In this document: one piece after another, positions 24,369 to 33,366 of the stretch
Numbering within the stretch: the first letter of the stretch is position 1
Layout: the number at the start of each line of letters is the position of its first letter
Assembly: GCF_030540775.2 (NCBI RefSeq)
Contig: NZ_CP141266.1
Location: 3,583,001 to 3,647,000 of the forward strand
Direction of reading: 5' to 3'
DNA from: Flavivirga abyssicola
GTDB lineage: Bacteria; Bacteroidota; Bacteroidia; Flavobacteriales; Flavobacteriaceae
Length of the DNA: 64,000 nucleotides
Position numbers and translations under genes: made by a program
Notes under the pieces: generated by a model
The model's input: the letters and a program-made list of their open reading frames with translations, nothing else
Told to the model about the DNA's origin: nothing
Databases searched by the model: none

Positions 24369-25502
24369 ATGAACAAAATAAAGGGTGTTAATTTAGGAGT
24401 ATTACTTATCGTTGTGCTCTCTGTGCAGTGTAGAACAGCAAAGACAGAAAAAGTAAAAACAATTACTCAAAAAGTAGCAGATTGGCAAATTAAAACTTTT
24501 GAAGATATGGGGAAATATCGTGCCCTACCATCTGAAGCAAATCGAGAAAAATGGCATCACCGAGATCGTTATCACGATTTGGAGTGGCATTGCGGAGCCT
24601 TATATGCAGGTGTTTATCAGTTTAGTACAATAACCGATAATCCAAAATATTGTAAATGGTTAAAGGATATTGGAAATAAAAATGGTTGGAATTTATATAA
24701 ACGCATGTATCATGCTGATGACCATGCAGTAGGTCAGTTTTATTTAAATCTTTATGAAAAGTACAAAGAAGAGCAAATGATAAGCCCCTTGCAAATGCGT
24801 TTTGATTCTATTTTAAAAAGCGAAAGAGTTAATAAATGGCATTGGCATTGGTGTGATGCTTTGTTTATGGCCCCGCCTGTTTGGGCAAGACTTTCAAAAG
24901 TTACTAAGGATTCTAAATATTTAGAATTCATGGATAAACAATATCATATGACTTATGACATTCTTTGGGATAAAAAAGAACAGCTTTTCTTTAGAGACAA
25001 AAGTTATTTTAAAACTAGAGAAAATAATGGTGAGAAAACGTTTTGGGCAAGAGGAAATGGTTGGGTGTTTGCTGGCTTAGCCCTCATGATTCCAGATTTG
25101 CCAAAAGATTGGGAGCATAGAGATTTCTATATAACTGTTTTTAAAGAAATGGCTGAAACATTAAAAAAAGAACAACGTGTGGATGGTTCTTGGTCTGCTA
25201 GTCTTTTAGGAGACGAGAAAGACTATCCAAAAATGGAAACAAGTGGTACTGCATTTTTTACTTTTGGACTCGCTTGGGGTATTAATAACGGTATTCTAGA
25301 TAAAAATGTATACCAACCAGTGATGATGAAAGCATGGAAAGCCATAGTGTCCTGTGTTGATAATAAAGGTATGTTAGGATATGTGCAACCCGTTGGAGCA
25401 GCACCAGGTGAGAGTTTTAAGGATTATACTGAGGTATATGGATCTGGAGCATTTTTAGCTGCAGGGACAGAGGTTTATAAATTCTTTCAGAAAAATAAAT
25501 AG
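24369..25502 (+). CDS. GH105-type unsaturated uronyl/rhamnogalacturonyl hydrolase
   Basis: The 377-residue lipoprotein (signal ending VLSVQCRT) has an (alpha/alpha)6 barrel of the GH88/GH105 kind. Family features are HCGALYAGVYQF, the catalytic-type Asp pair in MYHADDHAVGQ, HWHWCDALFMAPPVWA, the conserved WARGNGWVFAGL, and the late ETSGTAFFTFGLAWGIN. These enzymes hydrate and release the 4,5-unsaturated uronic acid left at the non-reducing end after a polysaccharide lyase has cut. That matches the lyase-type gene directly downstream. The exact linkage (rhamnose, glucose, xylose next to the uronate) cannot be read from the sequence. Confidence 0.85.
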   Translation: MNKIKGVNLGVLLIVVLSVQCRTAKTEKVKTITQKVADWQIKTFEDMGKYRALPSEANREKWHHRDRYHDLEWHCGALYAGVYQFSTITDNPKYCKWLKDIGNKNGWNLYKRMYHADDHAVGQFYLNLYEKYKEEQMISPLQMRFDSILKSERVNKWHWHWCDALFMAPPVWARLSKVTKDSKYLEFMDKQYHMTYDILWDKKEQLFFRDKSYFKTRENNGEKTFWARGNGWVFAGLALMIPDLPKDWEHRDFYITVFKEMAETLKKEQRVDGSWSASLLGDEKDYPKMETSGTAFFTFGLAWGINNGILDKNVYQPVMMKAWKAIVSCVDNKGMLGYVQPVGAAPGESFKDYTEVYGSGAFLAAGTEVYKFFQKNK

Positions 25503-25537
25503 TAAGGAGTGTTTGTATATAAAATAGCAGCTTGACA

Positions 25538-27409
25538 ATGAAATTAAAAACACTTTTAAATTTATCAATAGTTACCGTGGCATTGATAATGTCTTCCTTT
25601 GTTGGCGGTCAGGAAAGCCTTCCTATTCTCGACAATCCTATGTCTACACGATATTTTCAAAAAAAACTTAGAAAAAGCCTTCCCCGTTTAGTTTATACAA
25701 AGGAAAGTGTTAAACATGTGAGAAAAAAAATAAAAACAGATTCTGTTCTTCAAAATATGTATGCTGCTATTAAATTGAATGCAGATGCCATTTATAAAGA
25801 GCCACTTTTAGAATATATTATAGAGGGTAGGCGCTTGTTGGATGTATCTCGAGAATTATTATACCGCATGAATATGCTAGGATTTGTTTATTTGATGGAG
25901 AATGATGAAAAATCGTTAGCTCGTATTAATGACGAATTATTAACTGTGTGCAATTTTGTCAATTGGAATCCTTCACATTTTTTAGATGTAGCAGAAATGG
26001 CTCTTGGGGTTGCTATTGCTATTGATTGGACGCAAGATAATTTGCCAGAATCTACCATACAATTAGCTAAAAAAGCATTGTTGGAAAAGGCAATTCTTAA
26101 ATCGTGGCCCAAAAAAAATAAAAAATGGGGAATTGCTTATGGTAATACCAATTGGAATCAAGTATGTGCAGGTGGGTTAGTTGCAGCATCAATTGCCATT
26201 GCTGATGAAAACCCAGAACTAGGAGTTAAAACTATCCACAGAGTACTGGATGGTCTCCCAAATGCTTTAGCTACTTATGGTCCTGATGGTAATTATCCAG
26301 AGGGAGCAACCTATTGGGATTATGCAACAGCCTACTCGGTAACAACAAATAGTATTTTTCAGAGCGCTTTTGGTACCGATTTTGGGAGTTATGATGTGCC
26401 TGGTTTTAAGGAGAGTGCCAAGTTTAGACTGCTAAGTGAATGTCCTTCGGGTTTCTACTTTAACTTTTCAGATTGTAAAGATGAACAAAATGCTAATGGC
26501 AATTCTAGTCTTGCCTGGTTTGCAATGAAATCAGGAAATGAAGCTTTTTTCAAGAAAAAAAGTTTTTTACAGCCTTTTGACAAAATGGATAAACTTTCGC
26601 GATTTGATGGTATTGCTATGTTATGGTTAGCCAAATATAAGAAGCGATTTTTCAAGGGTATTCCAACGGCTTGGAAAGGAGATGGTAAAAACCCTATAGC
26701 TATTTTTAAATCTCATGCAGAAGATAAGAATCAATTTTATTTGGGTTGCAAAGGGGGGAGAGCAAGCATAAGCCATGGTAATATGGACGCGGGTTCTTTT
26801 GTATTTGAATTAAATGGCATACGTTGGTCTATAGATCCGGGCGTTCAAGGATATCATGAATTGGAAAAAGAGGGTTTTAATCTTTGGTCCAATGCACAAG
26901 ATGGTGATCGGTGGACATTACTAACGAAAAATAACTTTGGGCATAGTACTCTGACTATTAATAATGAATTATTTTTGAATAATGCTTTTGCTCCTTTAAT
27001 TAATTTTAAGGAAGGAGATAAGCCAGAGGCTAGTTTTGATTTGAGCTCTGTTTTTGGAAAAAACATTAAAAAAGCACATAGGCGATTTCTAAAAGAAAGT
27101 ACGACTTCGTTATTAATTGAAGATGATTTAGAAGTTTCAGATAGTACAAAATTAATAACGTGGCAAATGATGACAACTGCCAACGTCAAAATTGTTAAGG
27201 AAGGCGCCATTCTTAGTCAAGGAGGTAAGAAATTGAGACTTGAAAATATATCGCATCCAAATATAACTGTGTCTATAATATCCCTTTACCCTTCCCCATT
27301 AAAATTAGACAAGCAAATTGAAGGATTAAAACGTATTGAAATACGAATTCCTGCTTGGATTATAGAGTCAAGGAAAACAAAAATTAAAGTTAAACTGTCA
27401 GAGTTTTAA
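25538..27409 (+). CDS. heparinase II/III-family polysaccharide lyase-like protein
   Basis: The 623-residue protein has a signal peptide and an N-terminal (alpha/alpha) toroid with the conserved NTNWNQVCAGG and YPEGATYWDYATAY motifs (candidate Asn and Tyr catalytic positions). The C-terminal beta domain is of the heparinase II/III type, with ISHGNMDAGSFVFELNGIRW and IDPGVQGYHE. Families with this fold (for example PL12, PL15, PL17, PL21) eliminate across uronic-acid glycosidic bonds. The ATG at 25538 is used; a TTG six bases earlier is in frame. It lies 35 bases after the GH105-type gene. Substrate is unassigned; the pairing argues for a uronate-containing polymer. Confidence 0.8.
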   Translation: MKLKTLLNLSIVTVALIMSSFVGGQESLPILDNPMSTRYFQKKLRKSLPRLVYTKESVKHVRKKIKTDSVLQNMYAAIKLNADAIYKEPLLEYIIEGRRLLDVSRELLYRMNMLGFVYLMENDEKSLARINDELLTVCNFVNWNPSHFLDVAEMALGVAIAIDWTQDNLPESTIQLAKKALLEKAILKSWPKKNKKWGIAYGNTNWNQVCAGGLVAASIAIADENPELGVKTIHRVLDGLPNALATYGPDGNYPEGATYWDYATAYSVTTNSIFQSAFGTDFGSYDVPGFKESAKFRLLSECPSGFYFNFSDCKDEQNANGNSSLAWFAMKSGNEAFFKKKSFLQPFDKMDKLSRFDGIAMLWLAKYKKRFFKGIPTAWKGDGKNPIAIFKSHAEDKNQFYLGCKGGRASISHGNMDAGSFVFELNGIRWSIDPGVQGYHELEKEGFNLWSNAQDGDRWTLLTKNNFGHSTLTINNELFLNNAFAPLINFKEGDKPEASFDLSSVFGKNIKKAHRRFLKESTTSLLIEDDLEVSDSTKLITWQMMTTANVKIVKEGAILSQGGKKLRLENISHPNITVSIISLYPSPLKLDKQIEGLKRIEIRIPAWIIESRKTKIKVKLSEF

Positions 27410-27544
27410 ATGTTAATAATGAAACTTATACTTCGAATTTGCGTATGTAGTTTGTTTTTTAGGCAAGTATTACAATTCTAAACCAGAGCGTTAGAAAGTG
27501 AATGACGGCAAAAACTAATAAATTCTTTTAGAGTTTAATCAGGG

Positions 27545-27563
27545 CCACCACTTCTAATGGTGG
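27545..27563 (+). other. hairpin in the gap between PUL 1 and the sigma gene
   Basis: CCACCA (27545-27550) and TGGTGG (27558-27563) form a 6-bp stem followed by an AT-rich stretch. It may be a weak terminator for the lyase transcript. The surrounding gap 27410-27632 shows no gene I can support. Confidence 0.4.
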
Positions 27564-27632
27564 ATATTTATTAAATTTCTAGGGTAGGTGTGATTATTTG
27601 TAAATCTTACCACTAATCAACAAAAAGCAAAC

Positions 27633-28124
27633 GTGAGTAACGATTTTTATACATCAGTGATATTGCCCAATGCAGGAATTATTATTAAAATATGCAGGGC
27701 GTACACAGATACTCAAGAAGATTTTGAAGACTACTATCAAGAAGTGTGCTTGCAAATTTGGAAGAGTAGAAATAAGTTTTTAGGACAGTCAAAATGGTCC
27801 ACCTGGATCTATAGGTTATCCTTAAATGTGTGTTTAACACTAACTAAAAAGAAAAAAGTAACTACAAATAATTTTTCTTCAGATGTACCAATAGAAGTTA
27901 TTGAAGATAGTAATCAAGAATTTACAGATAAGTCTTTGGAGCTTCTTTTTAAGGCAATCAAGCAATTGTCAGAAATTGACAGGGCGGTTGTTTTACTCTA
28001 TTTAGAAAAAAAATCATATCAAGAGATAGCAGAAATTATTGATACAAATCACAATAATATAGGCACAAGAATTAATAGAATCAAAAAACGATTAAAAAAA
28101 ATATTAGATGGAAAAATCAATTGA
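27633..28124 (+). CDS. ECF sigma-70 family RNA polymerase sigma factor
   Basis: The 163-residue protein starts at a GTG. Region 2 reads CRAYTDTQEDFEDYYQEVCLQIWKSRNKFLGQSKWSTWIYRLSLN in pieces, and region 4 contains LSEIDRAVVLLYLEKKSYQEIAEIIDTNHNNIGTRINRIK. There is no FecR gene nearby; the next gene overlaps its last 17 bases and encodes a membrane protein, the likely partner. This arrangement (small ECF sigma plus overlapping two- to four-helix membrane protein) recurs in Flavobacteriia; the signal sensed is unknown. Confidence 0.88.
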   Translation: MSNDFYTSVILPNAGIIIKICRAYTDTQEDFEDYYQEVCLQIWKSRNKFLGQSKWSTWIYRLSLNVCLTLTKKKKVTTNNFSSDVPIEVIEDSNQEFTDKSLELLFKAIKQLSEIDRAVVLLYLEKKSYQEIAEIIDTNHNNIGTRINRIKKRLKKILDGKIN

Positions 28125-28764
28125 ATCAATTTGGGAACAAGGTTTTCTAAATAAAGAAGCTTTAATAGTTCCAAAACTTAATAATTTATATGAAAAAAAG
28201 TCAATTAGCTTAGTCGAAAAATACAAGCGCATGTTTAATAAAAATATGATGTTACTTTCATTAGCATCAATTATTTTGTTGGTTTTTACATTGTTAATTG
28301 GCATGCCTTTTATGGGTATTCCTATGTTCGTCATTTTAAATGTTATGGTTTTAATAGATAAGACGTTCGCCAATAAATTAAATCAAATAGACAATACGAA
28401 AACATGCTACCATTACTTAAAAAAGGTAAAAACATGGATGGATCATAAAACATCTGTAAATAGTATGCTAGCAAGAGTTTTATACCCATATATGTTTATA
28501 TCCATGTTTTTAGGGTATTGGTATTTTGATTTAAATGGGACAATAATAGGAAAACGGGTGGTGTATTTATTATCAGAATATTATCCTAATATTGCTTTGG
28601 TTTTTGGTTTTCCACTTTGCATACTACTCGTAGTTTTTGTTGTAGCAATAGCCTTATCCTATTTAGGTAAAAGCATATATCTATGGGATTTAAAATTAGG
28701 CTATGGCAATATTTTAAAAAGAATAAATGATTTACTTTCAGATATTGAAGAGCTGAGAAATTAG
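28108..28764 (+). CDS. membrane protein overlapping ECF sigma gene, probable anti-sigma partner
   Basis: The 218-residue protein begins with a ~45-residue cytoplasmic segment (MEKSIESIWEQGFLNKEALIVPKLNNLYEKKS). About four membrane helices follow (MMLLSLASIILLVFTLLIGM, FMGIPMFVILNVMVL, MFISMFLGYWYF, FPLCILLVVFVVAIALSYLG), ending in a short basic tail with a coiled region ILKRINDLLSDIEEL. Its start codon lies 17 bases inside the sigma gene, so the two are translationally coupled. The acidic/amphipathic N-terminus is the expected sigma-binding part. The anti-sigma role is inferred from position only. Confidence 0.65.
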   Translation: MEKSIESIWEQGFLNKEALIVPKLNNLYEKKSISLVEKYKRMFNKNMMLLSLASIILLVFTLLIGMPFMGIPMFVILNVMVLIDKTFANKLNQIDNTKTCYHYLKKVKTWMDHKTSVNSMLARVLYPYMFISMFLGYWYFDLNGTIIGKRVVYLLSEYYPNIALVFGFPLCILLVVFVVAIALSYLGKSIYLWDLKLGYGNILKRINDLLSDIEELRN

Positions 28765-28867
28765 ATAAGAGAATAGTTTATAAATGATCTTTTTGAAAAC
28801 TATTATTATCAAAATGTAAACTATAATTTACATTTGTATAAAAATAAACTACAAAAATCTATAAATC

Positions 28868-28963
28868 ATGAAAAAATCAGATGCTTTTCTCTGGATAAAA
28901 TTTCGCTTTTATATGGTGTGTTATTTACAATATTTGCTATGACTTTTACATAACCTTATAGAG
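28868..28963 (+). pseudogene. frameshifted small membrane-protein remnant
   Basis: An ATG at 28868 opens MKKSDAFLWIKF, then stops after 24 codons. Shifting frame continues as LLYGVLFTIFAMTFT before further stops. The pieces look like a small two-helix membrane protein broken by frameshift and truncation. It directly precedes the broken HTH gene, so the two were probably a pair. Confidence 0.4.
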
Positions 28964-28964
28964 A

Positions 28965-29171
28965 ATGAAAAACCTTATAAAAGTAGAACGTGCCAGATAT
29001 AACTTATCTCAGTCTGCTCTAGCTGATAAAGTAAACGTAACTAGGTAAACTATACATGCTATTGAAAAGGGGCGTTTTGTTCCATCAACTGCATTGGCAA
29101 TGAAAATTGTATTTGTTTTTAAAATGAAAGTAGATGACCTTTTTGAGTTAGAACAGTCAGATTGGGATTAA
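28965..29171 (+). pseudogene. Cro/CI-type (YozG-like) HTH regulator with internal stop
   Basis: The 69-codon frame encodes a compact XRE-type HTH: MKNLIKVERARYNLSQSALADKV, then NVTR, a TAA stop at 29046-29048 where family members have Gln (TRQTIHAIEKG), then TIHAIEKGRFVPSTALAMKI and ending DDLFELEQSDWD. A single C-to-T change (CAA to TAA) explains the break. All other positions are intact, so inactivation or a sequencing error is recent. Length matches the family. Confidence 0.8.
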
Positions 29172-29255
29172 ATATAACAAAACAGGCATTGTAACTAAAA
29201 CCATACTATAGTGACATATTAACAATTACAATATGAAAATAACAACAAAACAAAT

Positions 29256-30668
29256 ATGAAAAAATCGTTGCTTATAATTACTATAGCATTACTCACTGTA
29301 TTATCAACTTACAGTCAAAATATAGAAGGAAAATGGAACGGAATTCTTGATATAAATGAGGTGCAACTTAGAGTAATATTCAATATTTCTAAAAATGACA
29401 AAGGATATACTGCTACTATGGATAGTCCAGATCAAGGAGCAAAGGGTATACCGGTTAGTCATATTAGCTTTAACAATTCCAAACTAATTATTAAAATATC
29501 CAATGTAGGTATTAACTATCAAGGTGAATTCAATAGTGAAAAATTTAAAGGGGTTTTTAAACAAAATGGGTATGAAATTCCTCTAACCCTATCAAAAAAA
29601 ACAGCAAAGAAGAAGTCTGTTAAAAGACCTCAAAACCCAATAGAACCATACCCTTATTACACAGAAGAAGTAACTTTTACCAATCCAACGGCTAATATTT
29701 CATTATGTGGGACATTGTCATTACCAAAGAAAGAAGGTGTTTTTCCGGTTGCAATTTTAATTTCAGGTAGTGGACCACAAAATAGAGATGAAGAAATAAT
29801 GAGGCATAAGCCATTTCTTGTGATAGCTGATTATTTAACAAGAAATGGTATTGCTGTATTACGATATGATGACCGGGGAGTGGGGAAATCTGAGGGTGTT
29901 TTCCCAAAAGCTACGTCGGCAGATTTTGCAACCGATGTAGAAAGTGCTGTTGCTTATTTAAAAGCAAGAAAAGAAATAAACAAAAACAAAATTGGATTAA
30001 TTGGTCACAGCGAAGGAGGCATGATTGCCCCTATGGTAGCTTCAAAATCGAAAGATGTTAGTTTTATAGTGCTATTGGCTGGAACAGGTATGTCCGGAAA
30101 AGATATATTGTTGTTACAACAACAAGTGATTTTTAAAGCTGGAGGCATGCCGCAATCTAAAATAAGCAAAATAACCCAAAGCAATAGTGAAGCCTATGAA
30201 TTGATTATAAATTCAAAAAATGATAACGAACTAAAAACAAATTTATCTACAATAATTGAAAAAAGCTTTAAGCAAACCAATCGCTATATAAAAGCAAATG
30301 AAGAAGACAAAAAGGAACTTCTAAGAGCTCATAAAAAAAATAGTCTCGCACAATTCTTGAGCCCCTGGATGAAATACTTTTTAAAATATAATCCAATAGA
30401 TGATTTAGAAAATGTAAAATGTCCTGTCTTAGCACTTAACGGAGGGAAAGATTTACAGGTTCCTCCAATAGAAAACATTGAGGCTATTAAACAAGCCTTA
30501 TTAAAAGGGGGCAACAAACAGGTAATTACAAAAATTTACCCAGAGTTAAACCATTTATTCCAAGAATGCCAAACAGGTTTAATTAAAGAGTACGCAAAAA
30601 TTGAACAAACGTTTTCTCCTGTAGTTTTAAAAGACATAAAAGAATGGATTATAAATCAACCGAAATAG
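29256..30668 (+). CDS. secreted alpha/beta hydrolase (dienelactone-hydrolase/S9-like)
   Basis: The 470-residue protein has a signal peptide (cleavage near TYSQ) and an N-terminal beta domain of ~110 residues (GKWNGILDI...LRVIFNISKND), seen in many flavobacterial secreted hydrolases. An alpha/beta-hydrolase domain follows: oxyanion region LISGSGPQNRDEE, RYDDRGVGKS, nucleophile elbow IGHSEGGMIAP, an Asp in LALNGGKDLQVP, and a late His in YPELNHLF. The substrate is unknown; such enzymes hydrolyse esters or short peptides. It is followed after 4 bases by an M23 peptidase gene. Confidence 0.85.
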   Translation: MKKSLLIITIALLTVLSTYSQNIEGKWNGILDINEVQLRVIFNISKNDKGYTATMDSPDQGAKGIPVSHISFNNSKLIIKISNVGINYQGEFNSEKFKGVFKQNGYEIPLTLSKKTAKKKSVKRPQNPIEPYPYYTEEVTFTNPTANISLCGTLSLPKKEGVFPVAILISGSGPQNRDEEIMRHKPFLVIADYLTRNGIAVLRYDDRGVGKSEGVFPKATSADFATDVESAVAYLKARKEINKNKIGLIGHSEGGMIAPMVASKSKDVSFIVLLAGTGMSGKDILLLQQQVIFKAGGMPQSKISKITQSNSEAYELIINSKNDNELKTNLSTIIEKSFKQTNRYIKANEEDKKELLRAHKKNSLAQFLSPWMKYFLKYNPIDDLENVKCPVLALNGGKDLQVPPIENIEAIKQALLKGGNKQVITKIYPELNHLFQECQTGLIKEYAKIEQTFSPVVLKDIKEWIINQPK

Positions 30669-30672
30669 AATT

Positions 30673-31497
30673 ATGAGTACTAGGAAAAATATATGGATGT
30701 GTTTTTATCTGGTTCTAACAATACTAAGCTGTAATCAAAAAAGTTTACCCCAAAAGAAAGCCTATTCCTTTTATCATAACAGTAAAATAGAATATTTAAA
30801 AGATTCAGTTGTAATAAAATTGAACAACCCAATTAATGCACCATTAACGTATTTTTTAAGTACAAAAAGTAAAACCTTAAAAAATATCTTAAAATCGTTA
30901 GACACGATAACCCTAAGACCTTTACAGGACAGTATAATTGTTTTAAATTTCAAGAACAACGGAGATAAAATTAATTTAAAAAACGTATTAGGGAATCCTT
31001 CCTTGCAAATAAATAAATACCCCATTGCATTGCCTTTTAAAAATAATTCTGAGTATACCATTATTCAGGGCTACAAAGGTAAGTTTTCGCATACCCGAAG
31101 ATATTCATATTATGCCATAGATTTTAATTTGAAAATTGGTGATACAATTTGTGCCAGTGACAATGGGTATGTGGTTGGAGTATTAGATAAGTACTCGGGA
31201 TATGGAAATAGAGAATGGATGGATTACGCAAATTTCGTAACGCTTTACCACCCTAAAAGTAATTTGTATACCCAATATGTTCATTTAAAAACCAACGGAA
31301 GCTTAGTAAAAGTAGGAGATACAGTTAAAATTGGTCAACCCATTGCTATAAGCGGAATGACGGGTTTTACAACGATACCTCATTTACATTTCAATGTTCT
31401 AAAAGCTACGCCTACTGGATTAATTTCAGAAAAAATCAGTTTTATTGAAGGGTATAAAGGAGTAAATCTTAAAAAAAATGATATTGTAAAAAAGTAA
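30673..31497 (+). CDS. M23-family (LytM) metallopeptidase lipoprotein
   Basis: The 274-residue protein has a lipoprotein signal (YLVLTILSCNQK), a ~110-residue beta-rich linker and a C-terminal LytM domain. Zinc ligands fit the family pattern: His and Asp in SHTRRYSYYAIDFNLKIGD, and the paired HLHF motif in TTIPHLHFNVL. A Tyr/His segment YTQYVHL lies between them. M23 enzymes cut peptide crosslinks in peptidoglycan. It is the second gene of a tight run with the upstream hydrolase and the downstream acetyltransferase. Confidence 0.85.
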   Translation: MSTRKNIWMCFYLVLTILSCNQKSLPQKKAYSFYHNSKIEYLKDSVVIKLNNPINAPLTYFLSTKSKTLKNILKSLDTITLRPLQDSIIVLNFKNNGDKINLKNVLGNPSLQINKYPIALPFKNNSEYTIIQGYKGKFSHTRRYSYYAIDFNLKIGDTICASDNGYVVGVLDKYSGYGNREWMDYANFVTLYHPKSNLYTQYVHLKTNGSLVKVGDTVKIGQPIAISGMTGFTTIPHLHFNVLKATPTGLISEKISFIEGYKGVNLKKNDIVKK

Positions 31498-31500
31498 ATC

Positions 31501-32040
31501 ATGGAATTTGATAATTATTCTATCAGAAAATTAAATAGTAACGATGTACACAACTATTTCCAACTTCTAGAAAATAACAGGGACAGACTGAGAGAGGTAT
31601 TTACGGATACAGTTTTAGAAACGACTACTATTGAAGACACTAAAGTATTCCTGTCCAAAATGAAGGAAAGAATGGAAGGAGACAATTACCTCCCGCATGT
31701 TGTTATAGAGGAAAAGACTACTAAGTTTATAGGCTTTATTGATGTGAAACATATAGATTGGAATATCCCAAAAGGAGAATTAGGCTTATATATTGATAAA
31801 GATTACTCAGGAAAAGGAATTATGACAAAAGCTCTAAAACTATTTTGTGAGTATGCTTTTAATAAATATCATTTTGCAAAATTGTTTTTAAGAACCCATA
31901 CAAAAAATATCTCCATGCAAAAAGTTGCCGAAAAATGTGGGTTTCAAAAGGAAGGCGTTATAAGGAAAGACTACAAGACCACTTCTGGGGAAATAATTGA
32001 TTTGGTGTATTATGGTAAACTAAATTCAAATCAAGATTGA
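31501..32040 (+). CDS. GNAT-family N-acetyltransferase (RimJ/RimL-like)
   Basis: The 179-residue cytoplasmic protein has the GNAT fold: an N-terminal strand SIRKLNSNDVHNYF, a central IGFIDVKHIDWNIPKGELGLYID, the acetyl-CoA loop around DKDYSGKGIMTKAL (motif Q/RxxGxG/A), and a C-terminal FLRTHTKNISMQKVAEKCGFQKEGV. RimL-like members acetylate ribosomal-protein N-termini, antibiotics or other amines; the substrate here is not predictable. It begins three bases after the M23 gene. Confidence 0.88.
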   Translation: MEFDNYSIRKLNSNDVHNYFQLLENNRDRLREVFTDTVLETTTIEDTKVFLSKMKERMEGDNYLPHVVIEEKTTKFIGFIDVKHIDWNIPKGELGLYIDKDYSGKGIMTKALKLFCEYAFNKYHFAKLFLRTHTKNISMQKVAEKCGFQKEGVIRKDYKTTSGEIIDLVYYGKLNSNQD

Positions 32041-32179
32041 CTAATGTATTTGGTCTAATTTATTGATTTTGAATTAGTTGTGTTGAGTGTCGGGTAAATG
32101 TCGGGTGAATACCAGCTTGATTTTTTGAACTACTGAATTTTTGAAAGTAAAATTGCTAACGATTTTAAATTTCTAAACA

Positions 32180-33043
32180 ATGAAACAACCAGAACTAGGC
32201 AAGAAAATTTTAGAATTACGTATAGCAAAAGGCTTGACACAGGAAGAGCTTGTAGAGAAATGTAATATCAGCGTAAGGACGATTCAAAGAATTGAAGCAG
32301 GGGAGGTCACACCAAGAAGCCACACATTAAAAGCTGTTGCAGCAGCCCTAGATAGTGAGTTTAGTGAAATTGTAAATAAAAAACACACTTTTATCGACTT
32401 GGCAAATGAATGGATAGAGCGTTTTTTGCTTAATGATTCTGTTACCGCCAAATCATCCGATTTTTTTATCAAAGAACTTAACATTGCCGGAATATCTGCA
32501 ATCATTTGTTTTGTAATTGGCTTTTTAGAAATGGCATCCGATTATTTTCTTTATAACCAGAATAGAATAATTTTTAGTACCCCCTTTTTCATTTTAGTAA
32601 AAATTATTTCTACAATCTCTTATATTTTTTATCAGCGTGGGTTTATCATTATAGGAATGCTTTACAAAAATCATCTACTAAAGCTAGTTGCTTTTATTTT
32701 TATGATTTTAGTTGCATTCATAAATAGCTATGAAATCATTTCAATATTTACAGAATCTGTAGAAAGAACATTTATTGGCTACTTCTTTAGTATTACACTT
32801 GGTGTTTTGTGCATAGTTGCTGGGGTAGCTATTCTCAAATTAAAAAAACATGTTGGGAAAGCGGCAAAATATGATGGTATGTTACTTATAATAGGTGGAT
32901 GTTGTACCGTCTCTGTTATTTTTAATTTGATCGGGTGGATATTATATATTCCTATAAACATTTTAGAGATTATCATTCTTTTCAAAGTTGTGGTAAACTT
33001 AAAAAAACAGGCGCCTTCAACCCTAAACGGTTTTAATTCCTAA
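32180..33043 (+). CDS. XRE-type HTH regulator with C-terminal membrane domain
   Basis: The first ~70 residues are a canonical Cro/CI HTH (LGKKILELRIAKGLTQEELVEKC, NISVRTIQRIEAGEVTPRSHTLKAVAAAL). The remainder has about five hydrophobic helices, so the DNA-binding domain is tethered to the inner membrane. Flavobacterial proteins of this layout are presumed to sense membrane or environmental signals directly; no ligand is known. It is separated by 139 bases from the acetyltransferase gene and followed by a short doubtful frame. Confidence 0.85.
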   Translation: MKQPELGKKILELRIAKGLTQEELVEKCNISVRTIQRIEAGEVTPRSHTLKAVAAALDSEFSEIVNKKHTFIDLANEWIERFLLNDSVTAKSSDFFIKELNIAGISAIICFVIGFLEMASDYFLYNQNRIIFSTPFFILVKIISTISYIFYQRGFIIIGMLYKNHLLKLVAFIFMILVAFINSYEIISIFTESVERTFIGYFFSITLGVLCIVAGVAILKLKKHVGKAAKYDGMLLIIGGCCTVSVIFNLIGWILYIPINILEIIILFKVVVNLKKQAPSTLNGFNS

Positions 33044-33054
33044 AAACAGATAAA

Positions 33055-33270
33055 ATGTATAAAAACACACTCAATATTTTACTAGGTTTTCTATTATCAA
33101 TGACGTTAATAGCTCAAAATAAAACGAATAATATTTCAAAAATTATTGCTAGTCAAAGTCATAAAAATGACGACGCCAGTCTTTGTTTAATCTGTGTAAA
33201 ATATTCACAACTATATGCTTATAATGGAAATATAAACCAAACATTATATACAATACTATCAATCTCATAA
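33055..33270 (+). CDS. short exported peptide or truncated gene remnant, doubtful
   Basis: A 71-codon frame begins with a good signal peptide (MYKNTLNILLGFLLSMTLIAQN) 11 bases after the XRE gene, then carries NNISKIIASQSHKNDDASLC and loses any recognisable domain. It could be the 5' remnant of a longer secreted protein whose 3' part has been lost, or a small exported peptide. The rest of the gap up to 33367 shows no gene. Confidence 0.35.
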   Translation: MYKNTLNILLGFLLSMTLIAQNKTNNISKIIASQSHKNDDASLCLICVKYSQLYAYNGNINQTLYTILSIS

Positions 33271-33366
33271 ATTATTTATTCAATTTCTTACTTTAATTTT
33301 TTAATTACTTCTTTATCTAATAACTTGTCTTATATACTGCAACTCGTATAGAATAAAAATTAGATT

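Noticed and set aside
27410-27480. Short frame beginning MLIMKLILRICVCSLFF after the heparinase-like gene
   Set aside because: It resembles the start of a signal peptide but stops after about 20 codons with no continuing homology that I can see; possibly a remnant, not supportable as a gene.
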